Assembly: GCA_002449395.1 (NCBI GenBank)
Contig: DKDP01000033.1
Location: forward strand, 117,283 to 181,282
Direction of reading: 5' to 3'
DNA length: 64,000 bases
Source: Ruminococcaceae bacterium UBA6845
Lineage (GTDB): Bacteria > Bacillota > Clostridia > Oscillospirales > Acutalibacteraceae
A program made the translations under genes and the position numbers. Positions 55,846-63,775 of this stretch are shown one piece after another; the stretch's first letter is position 1; each line of letters starts with the position of its first letter. The notes below the pieces were generated by a model. That model searched no databases. It saw only the letters and a list, made by a program, of their open reading frames with translations, and was not told the DNA's origin.

Positions 55846-58422
55846 ATGAGAACAATCAAAAAAACCCTAAGCGTTTTACTCTGTCTGTGCTTGATGCTTT
55901 CGGTTGTGGCAACCGGATTTACTGCAATTGCGGCAGATAAAACAGAAGCAGTAACCAAATTTTCAGATGCGGTAACCGCTTACAGCGGTAAGCTGAGCGT
56001 TGCCGACCCAACCGAAGAAGACCTTGCAGCCTACGAGAAGCTCGTTACGGACTACAAGAAGTTGTCACAGAACGAGATCGAAAGTATTGATGTTCTCACA
56101 TTTGATATTTTCTATCATCTTGTTCTTGACAGAGAACGTCAGATCTCTATCAAAAATAATCCTGACATAAAAGCGTATGATAAACGCCATTATGCAAATG
56201 CCGCCGCTCAGGCGGTCACAACGCTCGGGTTTATCCCTGCTTATGTCGACAAAGCGGTTGATCTCGGCAAAAAGCTGAACAACAAGGCACTTTCTCTTGA
56301 CGATAAAAAAGCCGCATGGACCGAGGCGGATGCGAATGCCAGAATTATGGTCGGCGGTTACAGCTCGTCAAACGGTATTCTTTCAACCGCTCTCAAGGGT
56401 AGCACATTCAAGGGCGTAAAGCTCATTGTTGATCTTATCTATAATGATCTTCTCAAGGCCAACCCCGCTCCGACAAAGCCGAAGAGCCCGGGTTCGGCGC
56501 CTAAGGCTTCAAAATATGAACAGGGCGAGAATGATCCTCAATATAAAGCTGACTTTGCAGAATGGCTTGCCAAGGCGGAAGCATATAACAAGGCTTATGC
56601 CGTTGAGTTTAATCACAAGGGTGAGCTTTATTTGGAGGCATTTGGCTGGATTGTGTCCGTTGATTCGGCATACAAACCCGTCATTGAAGCTATAAAGGAT
56701 GCCAAAGAGGCAAAGGAAGCCTATGATAACGGCGGTTCCGGCGCAACAGCTAAGGCGGCTGCGGCGGCAAAGTTCTATGAAGCTCTGAGCGAAAGAGAAA
56801 AGGCATTCTACAATGAATGCGGATATTATCTTTATGCAACCGCAGTTGACAATATAACAAGCTGGACATATAAATCCTATACCCCGAAAGGGCTTTATGA
56901 CGCTTGCGTCGATATAGGAAATGCAAGATATGTAGACTATTTCACGGTTGTCATAGAAAATATAACAGAACCGTACAACCGTGCTGATATCGAGGCTGCT
57001 AAGGCGGCATATGAAAAAGTTCCTCAGTCTCTTAAGTCTAAAATTTCTGTTGACACAATGGAAAAATATAATGCAATTCTTGCAAGTATTGCTCCCGATG
57101 AGCCGACAGGCGAAAGACCAAATGTTGAGAGAATGGAAACAACAAAGGTGAAATATCCCGCAGCTGTTTCGGGTAAAAAGATTGATAAAACAATCGACAA
57201 TGTTCAGACTCTTCTTTATCAGCTTCTTGACGTGCCGTCCGGCGGAATGTCTCAGCTTGTCAGCGAGGGTGTTTATACCAACTACACGGTAGCTCTTCTT
57301 GCCAAGAAACTTTATCCTCTCATTGGCGGAATATCCTCAATGCTCGCAATGGGACCGGAAAAACTTGCAGCTAAGCTCGACAAGGAATCCTGCGCAGGTG
57401 CAATCGAAGCTCTCAATGCTGCCGCAAATACACTTGATGAAGACGGTAAAAAGGTTGATTCCGTAACCGCATGGGAATATGTTGAGGTTAAGGACGGTGA
57501 TTTCGGTTTCAAGGACGGTGACAAGGAAGGCTTCCTTGATGCGGCTGCATCACTTTTCCGACCGCTTTCACTTGTTACAATGGTAATTACATTTGAAAAT
57601 AAGGCGGACAAGACAAAGGGCACATATACCTATGGCGCATACGAGGACTTGATTCCCATATTTGAAGCCCTCGAAATAGAGAACGTTATGTCCTCCGACG
57701 AATATACAAAGGCGATTGAAGCTGTTTCATCAAGCGATGATAAGATGGATCGCAGAATCCGACCGATTCTCGCCCCGATATTTGAGCTTGTCGACAGCGT
57801 GGCAAACGCAAAGGCTCCGCTCAATGCTCTTATGGAGTTTCTTCCTAAGGTTGCATATGCGGTTGACTCCGGTCTTGTCAATACCCAGGTTCAGGCGGTT
57901 ATAGGTAAGCTCGGTATGGGTCTCAGCTCAAAGGTTGATCTTGATCTTACAACCTCGGGTCTCTTTGATCTTGTTGCTCCGCTGATTGAAAAAATCGAGA
58001 TCAAAGCCGCAGAAACTGATGAGCAGGGCAACGAAACTGTTCCGGCAGTTCTTCTCGGACTGAAACTCGACAAGGAAAAGTTTACAAAGGCCATCCACGA
58101 TCTTGCCGGCTGCGGAAAGTACACGGCAAATCAGAGCGTTGCAAGAGGCGAAAACTGGTATGTAAGCATTGACGGTAACGCAAGAGACGCATTTATCGTG
58201 TTTATAAGATATGCTCATAGTGAACTTGCAACAAAAGAGAACACGGCCGCACTTAAGAGAGTTGTAAAGATCGGCGATTATAATTTCGGTCAGAGATTGA
58301 TGTATAATATTCTGATTTCGCTTGTTCATACAGCTTCTGATGACGGAGCAATTCGAATCAGTGCGGCACTTCTCCCGACAATAAATTTCTTTATCAGAGT
58401 TTCAAAAATGTTTTCAAAGTAA
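55846..58422 (+). CDS. Large exported protein of unknown function
   Basis: An 858-residue protein with a clear signal peptide (TLSVLLCLCLMLSVVATGFT, cleavage near AIAA). The remainder is mostly helical, lysine- and alanine-rich, with a proline-rich stretch near residue 210 (PAPTKPKSPGSAPKASK) and a Gly/Ala-rich run near 300. Repeating KAAYEKVPQSLKSKIS-type helices resemble the small helical repeats of surface-bound clostridial proteins, but no domain is recognised. AAGGAG nine bases before the ATG at 55846 sets the start. It ends IRVSKMFSK. Single-gene unit with own promoter and terminator. Confidence 0.75.
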   Translation: MRTIKKTLSVLLCLCLMLSVVATGFTAIAADKTEAVTKFSDAVTAYSGKLSVADPTEEDLAAYEKLVTDYKKLSQNEIESIDVLTFDIFYHLVLDRERQISIKNNPDIKAYDKRHYANAAAQAVTTLGFIPAYVDKAVDLGKKLNNKALSLDDKKAAWTEADANARIMVGGYSSSNGILSTALKGSTFKGVKLIVDLIYNDLLKANPAPTKPKSPGSAPKASKYEQGENDPQYKADFAEWLAKAEAYNKAYAVEFNHKGELYLEAFGWIVSVDSAYKPVIEAIKDAKEAKEAYDNGGSGATAKAAAAAKFYEALSEREKAFYNECGYYLYATAVDNITSWTYKSYTPKGLYDACVDIGNARYVDYFTVVIENITEPYNRADIEAAKAAYEKVPQSLKSKISVDTMEKYNAILASIAPDEPTGERPNVERMETTKVKYPAAVSGKKIDKTIDNVQTLLYQLLDVPSGGMSQLVSEGVYTNYTVALLAKKLYPLIGGISSMLAMGPEKLAAKLDKESCAGAIEALNAAANTLDEDGKKVDSVTAWEYVEVKDGDFGFKDGDKEGFLDAAASLFRPLSLVTMVITFENKADKTKGTYTYGAYEDLIPIFEALEIENVMSSDEYTKAIEAVSSSDDKMDRRIRPILAPIFELVDSVANAKAPLNALMEFLPKVAYAVDSGLVNTQVQAVIGKLGMGLSSKVDLDLTTSGLFDLVAPLIEKIEIKAAETDEQGNETVPAVLLGLKLDKEKFTKAIHDLAGCGKYTANQSVARGENWYVSIDGNARDAFIVFIRYAHSELATKENTAALKRVVKIGDYNFGQRLMYNILISLVHTASDDGAIRISAALLPTINFFIRVSKMFSK

Positions 58423-58436
58423 ATTATCAGTATTTC

Positions 58437-58461
58437 AGCCCGACTTCGGTCGGGCTTTTTC
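58437..58461 (+). terminator. Rho-independent terminator
   Basis: Stem AGCCCGAC / GTCGGGCT with a TTCG loop, followed by TTTT. Confidence 0.93.
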
Positions 58462-58500
58462 TTGCGCACTTTGCACAAAAAAGGGCGATTACTTTGTACG

Positions 58501-58529
58501 TTGACGGGAGTTCGGTTTTGATGTATAAT
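58501..58529 (+). promoter_or_regulatory. Sigma-A promoter of the purple-phosphatase-like gene
   Basis: TTGACG, 17-base spacer, TATAAT, 62 bases before the start codon. Confidence 0.85.
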
Positions 58530-58591
58530 ACATTAAAATAAGGATTGGTATCCCCTATCCTCAAAAACATTTTTAAACTGGAGGTTTATTA

Positions 58592-60085
58592 ATGAAAAAG
58601 ATTTCAACAAAAATCATTTCCGTGATTCTTTGCGTATGTATGATCTTCGGCTGTTCGGCTATGGTATCATCCGCAGAGGAAACAACGGATACCGTAACAA
58701 GAGTAAGCTGTGCTTTCAACGGTGACTCCCAGACATCAAGAGGCTTCTGTTGGTATACTGAGACCTACACAAGGAGCGACGTTCAGATCGTCAAGACTTC
58801 CGACTTTAAGGGCAGTTTTGCAAATGCGGCTGAATATTCGGCAGGCAACGTCTACAAGTTCCGTGATCTCTATTGCCACAAGGTAACGGTTTCGGATCTT
58901 GAGCCGGGCACAAGCTATACATACCGTGTCGGTGACAGATCTCTCAATCTTTGGAGCGATAACGGCACATTCACAACCGATGACGGTGACAGCAAGTTCT
59001 CGTTCATTTCAATCGCCGACGTTCAGGCAAGCAGTGACGAAAACTTTGCACACGCAGCTCAGACAATGATCGGCGCTATCAAAACTCTTCCGAATTACGA
59101 GTTTATGGTTAACCTCGGCGATTTCGTCAACGACGACACAAATGACGAGTGGAACTGGTACTTCAAGAACTTTGCTTTTGCAAATATGAATACCACAATC
59201 GCTCCCGTTGCAGGTAACCACGACGGCAACATCACAAATAAGCTCAACATCAACGTTTTCAACTCAATGTTCAACCTCGGCAACCCGAACACCGAGTCAA
59301 ACACAAACTGGGTTAACGGCGTTTACTATTCATTTGACTACGGCAATGCTCATTTTGCGGTTATTAACACGAACGATATGTACCCGATGACTCAGTCGCA
59401 GAGAAACTGGCTTGTTAACGATATGAGCAAGACGGACGCCGACTGGAAGATCGTTCTTATGCACAGAGCGTCATACTCTGAGGGCAAGAACATCAATAAG
59501 CCTGACACAATTATTATGAGAGATGTACTTCTCCCGCTCTTCGATGAGCTTGACATTGATATGGTTCAGGCAGGTCACGACCACGTTTATTACAGATCAA
59601 AGCAGGTTAAGGGCGACAAGGTTGTTGAGAATGTTCAGTATGTAACAGAAATGTTCAACGGCGAGGAAACAACATTTGCACTCAATCCGGAGGGAACCGT
59701 TCACGTTGTTCCTGCAACGGCGGGCACAAAGAGATACAGAGTTTATGACGCTATTGATCCCATCCCGGGCTGCTGTGACTTCCGTCTTTCAACAAGAGAT
59801 ATGGGCGGATGCTTTATGACAACCGAGATCGACGGCGGAAAGCTCGTTATGAAGTCATACCTTGTTGACGATGAGACTCAGGAGATTACTCTCATTGATA
59901 AGTATGCGATCAAGAAGGACGTGGGACAGAACAAGCCTGCAGACGACTACCAGGATCTTCCGACCGATAACGTATCAAATATCAGCGCATATGTTACAAA
60001 CTTTGTAAAAGCTGTTGTTGATATGCTCGTTAAATACCTCTTCGTCCTCCTCCCGAAAGTTATCAAAAATGCGATAACGAAATAA
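58592..60085 (+). CDS. Exported purple acid phosphatase-like metallophosphoesterase
   Basis: A 497-residue protein. The signal peptide (IISVILCVCMIFGCSAM) could be processed at AMVSSA or, through the FGC, as a lipoprotein. Residues ~35-130 are the N-terminal fibronectin-like domain of purple acid phosphatases (LEPGTSYTYRVGD). The phosphoesterase core has IADVQAS, NLGDFVNDD, VAGNHDG, MHRASYS and QAGHDHVYY. It probably releases phosphate outside the cell. The last ~30 residues (FVKAVVDMLVKYLFVLLPK) form a hydrophobic tail. Confidence 0.88.
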   Translation: MKKISTKIISVILCVCMIFGCSAMVSSAEETTDTVTRVSCAFNGDSQTSRGFCWYTETYTRSDVQIVKTSDFKGSFANAAEYSAGNVYKFRDLYCHKVTVSDLEPGTSYTYRVGDRSLNLWSDNGTFTTDDGDSKFSFISIADVQASSDENFAHAAQTMIGAIKTLPNYEFMVNLGDFVNDDTNDEWNWYFKNFAFANMNTTIAPVAGNHDGNITNKLNINVFNSMFNLGNPNTESNTNWVNGVYYSFDYGNAHFAVINTNDMYPMTQSQRNWLVNDMSKTDADWKIVLMHRASYSEGKNINKPDTIIMRDVLLPLFDELDIDMVQAGHDHVYYRSKQVKGDKVVENVQYVTEMFNGEETTFALNPEGTVHVVPATAGTKRYRVYDAIDPIPGCCDFRLSTRDMGGCFMTTEIDGGKLVMKSYLVDDETQEITLIDKYAIKKDVGQNKPADDYQDLPTDNVSNISAYVTNFVKAVVDMLVKYLFVLLPKVIKNAITK

Positions 60086-60101
60086 GTATAAATGAAACAA
60101 G

Positions 60102-60137
60102 TCAGCCTCTCCTTTAATTAGGGGAGGCTGATTTTTG
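60102..60137 (+). terminator. Rho-independent terminator
   Basis: Stem CAGCCTCTCC / GGGGAGGCTG followed by ATTTTT. Confidence 0.9.
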
Positions 60138-60229
60138 TGCTCTTTCAGAGTCTGTATTTTACTATTAGTTCAATAAGAGACTTAAGTTTTAGGGGAGACG
60201 ATATCAACCCAAGGAAAGAAAAACTATTG

Positions 60230-60290
60230 TTGAGCGTGGGCGTCCCTTTAGGAGAGCCGGCGGCGCAGCCGACCGAGGGGTTGGGTAAAA
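60230..60290. repeat. Dispersed intergenic repeat, copy C
   Basis: GTTGAGCGTGGGCGTCCCTT then TAGGAGAGCCGGCGGCGCAG and CCGACCGAGGGGTTGGGT. It shares TTGAGCGTGGGC with copy B and the GGC-GCC hairpin with the others. Nothing else is seen in 60138-60374. Confidence 0.65.
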
Positions 60291-60374
60291 GTATAACAAG
60301 ATATGGCGAAAATTTATATTCAAAAATCGAGTGCTTTCTGCCGACAAAATTTTTAAGATTTTTCAATAAAACTA

Positions 60375-60403
60375 TTGACAAATGCAAATGATATGAATAT
60401 AAT
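60375..60403 (+). promoter_or_regulatory. Sigma-A promoter of the metal-resistance operon
   Basis: Consensus TTGACA, 17-base spacer, consensus TATAAT, followed within 12 bases by the ArsR-type operator. Confidence 0.92.
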
Positions 60404-60414
60404 AAAACTAACGA

Positions 60415-60430
60415 ATGAACATTTATTCAT
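60415..60430 (+). promoter_or_regulatory. SmtB/CzrA-type operator
   Basis: ATGAACATTTATTCAT; its core TGAACA-N2-TATTCA matches the known SmtB/ZiaR operator pattern. It lies over the predicted transcription start, so bound repressor would block the operon until metal releases it. Confidence 0.8.
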
Positions 60431-60458
60431 ATGTTAATCTGAAATGCAGGTGAAACAA

Positions 60459-60833
60459 ATGGAAGATAAGATAAGAGACTGCGAGAGCTGTCCGCACGAC
60501 GAATGTAACCGCAAGGTTGCCAAGACAGAGGTCAGCGACGATGTTCTTTATGATCTTGCCGAGGTTTTTAAGGTGTTCGGAGACAGCACAAGAATCAGAA
60601 TAATCTCCGCCCTGATGGACGGCGAAATGTGCGTTTATCACCTCTCGGAAAAGCTCAATATGGGACAGAGCGCGATCTCGCACCAGCTCAGGATTCTCCG
60701 TGGCGCAGGACTTGTACGTCCCCGCAAGGAGGGCAAAGAAAGTTATTATTCGCTGGACGATGAACACGTTGAAGAAATTTTCGGCGCAGGTCTGGCTCAC
60801 GTATTACACAAAGGAGGTCTTTTAAATGTCTGA
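60459..60833 (+). CDS. ArsR/SmtB-family metal-sensing repressor (CzrA-like)
   Basis: A 124-residue winged-helix repressor: LAEVFKVFGDSTRIRIISAL, the recognition helix MGQSAISHQLRILRGAGLV and the wing RKEGKESYYSL. The last helix has D-x-H, ten residues, then H-x2-H (DEHVEEIFGAGLAHVLH), which is the zinc/cobalt-binding alpha5 site of CzrA. An N-terminal CESCPHDEC adds possible ligands, as in CadC. The ATG at 60459 follows GCAGGTG; an ATG at 60444 covers that site. It overlaps the ATPase gene by eight bases. Confidence 0.92.
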   Translation: MEDKIRDCESCPHDECNRKVAKTEVSDDVLYDLAEVFKVFGDSTRIRIISALMDGEMCVYHLSEKLNMGQSAISHQLRILRGAGLVRPRKEGKESYYSLDDEHVEEIFGAGLAHVLHKGGLLNV

Positions 60834-62853
60834 ACAGGATTTAAAGCACGAACACGAATGTGAAAACGACTGTTGCTGTGAAAGTGAGCACGAAGATCAC
60901 TGCGGCTGCGGTCACGATCATCACGGTGAGCATCACCACGATCACGAACACAGTCACGGATGTGCCTGCGGCTGCGGCGGCTGCGCCCACGACGATGATG
61001 AAGAGGAAGAAACTAAGCTCTCTCTTTCCCTGCTCGGCGTTTCGGTCGTACTTGTAATCGTCGGTCTATTCCTTAAAGCCTTTCCGCTTGCACAGACAAT
61101 TATCGGAATCATTGCCGTTGTTCTTGCGGCATACCCTCTCGTTTTCAAGGTTTACGGCGACATCAGGGAAAAGCGTTTTACCGAGATAGAGCTGATGCTT
61201 ATTTCCGTTATCGCCGCTTGCTGTATCGGTGAACTCAGAGATGCGGCGCTTGTTGCGATCCTTTACCGAATCGGTGAGATAATTGAGGACAAAGCGGTTG
61301 AAAACAGCCGCAAGGCGATTGACTCCGTTGCAAAAATTCAGCAGGATTATGCTCACCTCGTTCTTCCCGACGGCACAACGAAAAAGGTTGACGCCGACGA
61401 CGTTCCGATCGGATCGAAAATCAACGTTCTGCCTTATGAGCGTTTTCCGATCGACGGAATTGTGGAATCCGGCATTTCAACCGCCGATGCCTCTGCAATC
61501 ACAGGTGAAAGCCTTCCCATAACGCTCGGTAAGGGCGTTGAGGTCAAGAGCGGTATGGTTAACGGAAAAGACAGCGTTACGGTTGTTACGACGGAGCTTT
61601 TCGGAAACTCAACCGCATCAAGAATTGTTAAAATGGTTGAGGATGCAACCGAGAAAAAGGGTAATGTTCAGAAATTTATCACGAGATTTGCAAAATATTA
61701 CACACCGGTTGTCGTTGTTGTCGCATTTGCTTTGGCAATCATAGGTTCAATTATGACAAAGGATGTTGCGTCGTGGATCAAGAGAGCTCTCGTATTTCTT
61801 GTTGCTTCCTGCCCGTGCGCTATTGTAATTTCGATTCCCCTCGGATTCTATACGGGAATCGGAGCGGCGGCAAAGGACGGAATTATCGTCAAGGGTTCAA
61901 TTTTTATCGAGGCATTTGCAAAGGCAAAAGCATTCGTATTTGATAAGACGGGCACGCTGACAACAGGCAATTTCGAGGTCAGCAAGATCACATCAATGAG
62001 TAATTTTTCCGAGGAGCAAATTCTTACTCTTGCGGCGGCGGCTGAATATTATTCATCGCACCCGATCGCAAAGAGTATTGTAAGTGCGGCTCCGCCGATT
62101 GACGAAAAATATCTCAGCGATTTCCGTGAGGTTGCAGGCGGCGGCACAAGCGTTGTGTTTGACGGCAAGAAAATTCTTTGCGGCGGCAGGCGTCTCCTTG
62201 AAACAGAGGGCGTTGAGACACCGGACTATACGGACGGCGACGTTTGCGTGGTTCTTGACGGAAAGATTATCGGTACAATCACGCTCAGAAGCGCAATCAG
62301 AAAGGGCGTTGAGGATATGGTTGAACAGCTCCGTGACCAGGGCGTTGAGCATATCATAATGCTGACGGGCGATAACGAGACCGCCTCCGATGAGGTCGCC
62401 AAGGCAATCAATCTTGATGAGTATTACTGCAATCTTCTCCCCGAAGAGAAACTCAGTCACCTTGAGGAAATCAAGAACGAGTACGGCAAGGTCGTCTATG
62501 TCGGCGACGGAATCAACGACGCTCCGGTTCTCGCATCTGCGGACGCAGGTGTTGCGATGGGTCTCGGAACTCAGGCGGCAAGCGAAGCAGCTGACGTCAT
62601 TCTCACAAATGACAGGCTCGACAAGCTCGCACCCGCTCACAGACTTTTCAAGAGAACGATTAACATTGTTCACTTCAATATTATTTTCGCCATTGCGATC
62701 AAGATGATAGTTTTGATTCTCGGTGCGGCAGGCTATGCTCCCGTATGGCTCGCAGTATTTGCGGATGTCGGCGTTTGCGTAATCTGTATTTTAATTTCAA
62801 CCCTCATCAGCAAAATTAAAAATTCATTCTTTGACACAATTCACTTGAGATAA
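60826..62853 (+). CDS. P1B-type heavy-metal ATPase (zinc/cadmium/lead type)
   Basis: A 675-residue transporter. The N-terminal ~65 residues are a His/Cys/Asp/Glu-rich tail (HDHHGEHHHDHEHSHGCACG) in place of the usual ferredoxin-like metal-binding domain. The membrane core has SCPCAIVIS in the sixth helix, DKTGTLTTG with the phosphorylated Asp, GDGINDAP, and in the last helices the Lys (IKMIV) and Asp (FADVGV) that mark the zinc/cadmium/lead group. It exports metal using ATP. AAAGGAGG precedes the ATG within the repressor gene. Confidence 0.94.
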   Translation: MSEQDLKHEHECENDCCCESEHEDHCGCGHDHHGEHHHDHEHSHGCACGCGGCAHDDDEEEETKLSLSLLGVSVVLVIVGLFLKAFPLAQTIIGIIAVVLAAYPLVFKVYGDIREKRFTEIELMLISVIAACCIGELRDAALVAILYRIGEIIEDKAVENSRKAIDSVAKIQQDYAHLVLPDGTTKKVDADDVPIGSKINVLPYERFPIDGIVESGISTADASAITGESLPITLGKGVEVKSGMVNGKDSVTVVTTELFGNSTASRIVKMVEDATEKKGNVQKFITRFAKYYTPVVVVVAFALAIIGSIMTKDVASWIKRALVFLVASCPCAIVISIPLGFYTGIGAAAKDGIIVKGSIFIEAFAKAKAFVFDKTGTLTTGNFEVSKITSMSNFSEEQILTLAAAAEYYSSHPIAKSIVSAAPPIDEKYLSDFREVAGGGTSVVFDGKKILCGGRRLLETEGVETPDYTDGDVCVVLDGKIIGTITLRSAIRKGVEDMVEQLRDQGVEHIIMLTGDNETASDEVAKAINLDEYYCNLLPEEKLSHLEEIKNEYGKVVYVGDGINDAPVLASADAGVAMGLGTQAASEAADVILTNDRLDKLAPAHRLFKRTINIVHFNIIFAIAIKMIVLILGAAGYAPVWLAVFADVGVCVICILISTLISKIKNSFFDTIHLR

Positions 62854-62865
62854 AAATAAAAAGTA

Positions 62866-62900
62866 CGGCAGCTAAGCATATTGTTTAGCTGCCGATTTTT
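62866..62900. terminator. Bidirectional terminator
   Basis: Stem CGGCAGCTAA / TTAGCTGCCG with T-rich flank on the plus side and A-rich flank (T on the minus strand) on the other. Ends the ATPase operon and the XRE gene. Confidence 0.9.
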
Positions 62901-63141
62901 AATCCGATAAAAGATCCTCATAAGAAAGATCAAGAATTTTTGAGAAAGCCTTTATTTCAATATCCGTAACAAACCGTTTTCCGCACTCAATTCGCTGAAT
63001 TGCATTTTTATCCACATCCAGTCCGATGAGTTGAAGCCTGTCGGCAAGTTCACGCTGAGATATATTTATTTCTTTACGCTTTTTTGCAATTCTTTTACCG
63101 CAAAAGTTGTTAAGTCCGTCCTCAGTTTTATTTATAAACAT
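62899..63141 (-). CDS. XRE-family DNA-binding protein
   Basis: An 80-residue single-domain repressor: CGKRIAKKRKEINISQRELADRL, then DKNAIQRIECGKRFVTDIEI, a helix-turn-helix of the XRE/Cro type. The ATG at 63141 (MFINKTED) has AAAGGAG ahead; the longer frame to 63177 would cover that site and one operator. It is divergent from the TM2 protein gene and is likely to control both through the paired operators at 63155 and 63207. Confidence 0.88.
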   Translation of the reverse strand: MFINKTEDGLNNFCGKRIAKKRKEINISQRELADRLQLIGLDVDKNAIQRIECGKRFVTDIEIKAFSKILDLSYEDLLSD

Positions 63142-63154
63142 TTTTTCTCCTTTT

Positions 63155-63173
63155 TGACATTTAGTGCTTGTCA
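63155..63173. promoter_or_regulatory. Operator 1 of the XRE/TM2 divergent pair
   Basis: TGACATTTAGTGCTTGTCA, a dyad TGACA-N9-TGTCA that overlaps the -35 box of the rightward promoter and lies 13 bases before the XRE start. Confidence 0.75.
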
Positions 63174-63196
63174 ACAAGAAAATTATATGTTATAAT
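63168..63196 (+). promoter_or_regulatory. Sigma-A promoter of the TM2 gene
   Basis: TTGTCA, 17-base spacer, TATAAT. Confidence 0.75.
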
Positions 63197-63206
63197 AAAG
63201 AAAATA

Positions 63207-63225
63207 TGACATTTAGTGAATGTCA
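63207..63225. promoter_or_regulatory. Operator 2 of the XRE/TM2 divergent pair
   Basis: TGACATTTAGTGAATGTCA, identical to operator 1 in 17 of 19 bases and more symmetrical, lying just after the predicted start of the TM2 transcript; the copies are 52 bases (about five helical turns) apart. Confidence 0.75.
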
Positions 63226-63240
63226 ATTGGAGGGTGAAAA

Positions 63241-63615
63241 ATGGAAAACTCAGAAAAAACAAAGTTTTGTAAACATTGTGGTGCAACAATTCCTGCCGAT
63301 GCGGTAATGTGCACCTCCTGCGGCCGTCAGGTTGAAACGCTCAACGGAGCTGAACCTGCTCAGCCGCAAATCGTCATCAACAATGCAAACACCAACACTA
63401 ATACAAATGTTAACGGTGCGTTCGGGAAAAAAGTATGTAATAAATGGGTGTCGTTTTGCCTTTGCTTTTTCCTCGGATTTTTCGGAGCACACAAGTTCTA
63501 TGAGGGCAAAGCAGGAATGGGAATACTTTATATTTTCACGTTTGGTCTCTGCGGAATCGGCTGGATTGTCGATTTAATTTCAATTCTCTGCAAACCCAAT
63601 CCATATGTTGTTTAA
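63241..63615 (+). CDS. Zinc-ribbon TM2-domain protein
   Basis: A 124-residue protein with an N-terminal zinc ribbon (CKHCGATIPADAVMCTSCG), an Asn/Thr-rich linker (NNANTNTNTNVNG) and a TM2 membrane domain: FCLCFFLGFFGAHKFYEGKA and GLCGIGWIVDLISIL. Proteins of this plan are common in Firmicutes; function is unknown. GGAGGGTG precedes the ATG. Control by the neighbouring XRE protein is suggested by the operators. Confidence 0.88.
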   Translation: MENSEKTKFCKHCGATIPADAVMCTSCGRQVETLNGAEPAQPQIVINNANTNTNTNVNGAFGKKVCNKWVSFCLCFFLGFFGAHKFYEGKAGMGILYIFTFGLCGIGWIVDLISILCKPNPYVV

Positions 63616-63627
63616 TCAAAAATCAAA

Positions 63628-63662
63628 AAGGCACGGCAGTTCAAAAGGCTGTCGTGCTTTTC
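63628..63662 (+). terminator. Rho-independent terminator of the TM2 gene
   Basis: Stem GGCACGGCAG / CTGTCGTGCT followed by TTT. Confidence 0.85.
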
Positions 63663-63724
63663 GGCTTTATGAAAAGATTGAATTTTCAGTTTTGCTTAAA
63701 AATCTATTAACCTCTTTACAAAAA

Positions 63725-63757
63725 AACTTCCGGGATTTCTCCCGGAAGTTCCTTTAT
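63725..63757. terminator. Second strong hairpin with T run
   Basis: Stem AACTTCCGGGA / TCCCGGAAGTT followed by CCTTTATT. The bases 63663-63724 hold nothing recognisable. Confidence 0.75.
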
Positions 63758-63775
63758 TGGTGCATTTATGCGTGG

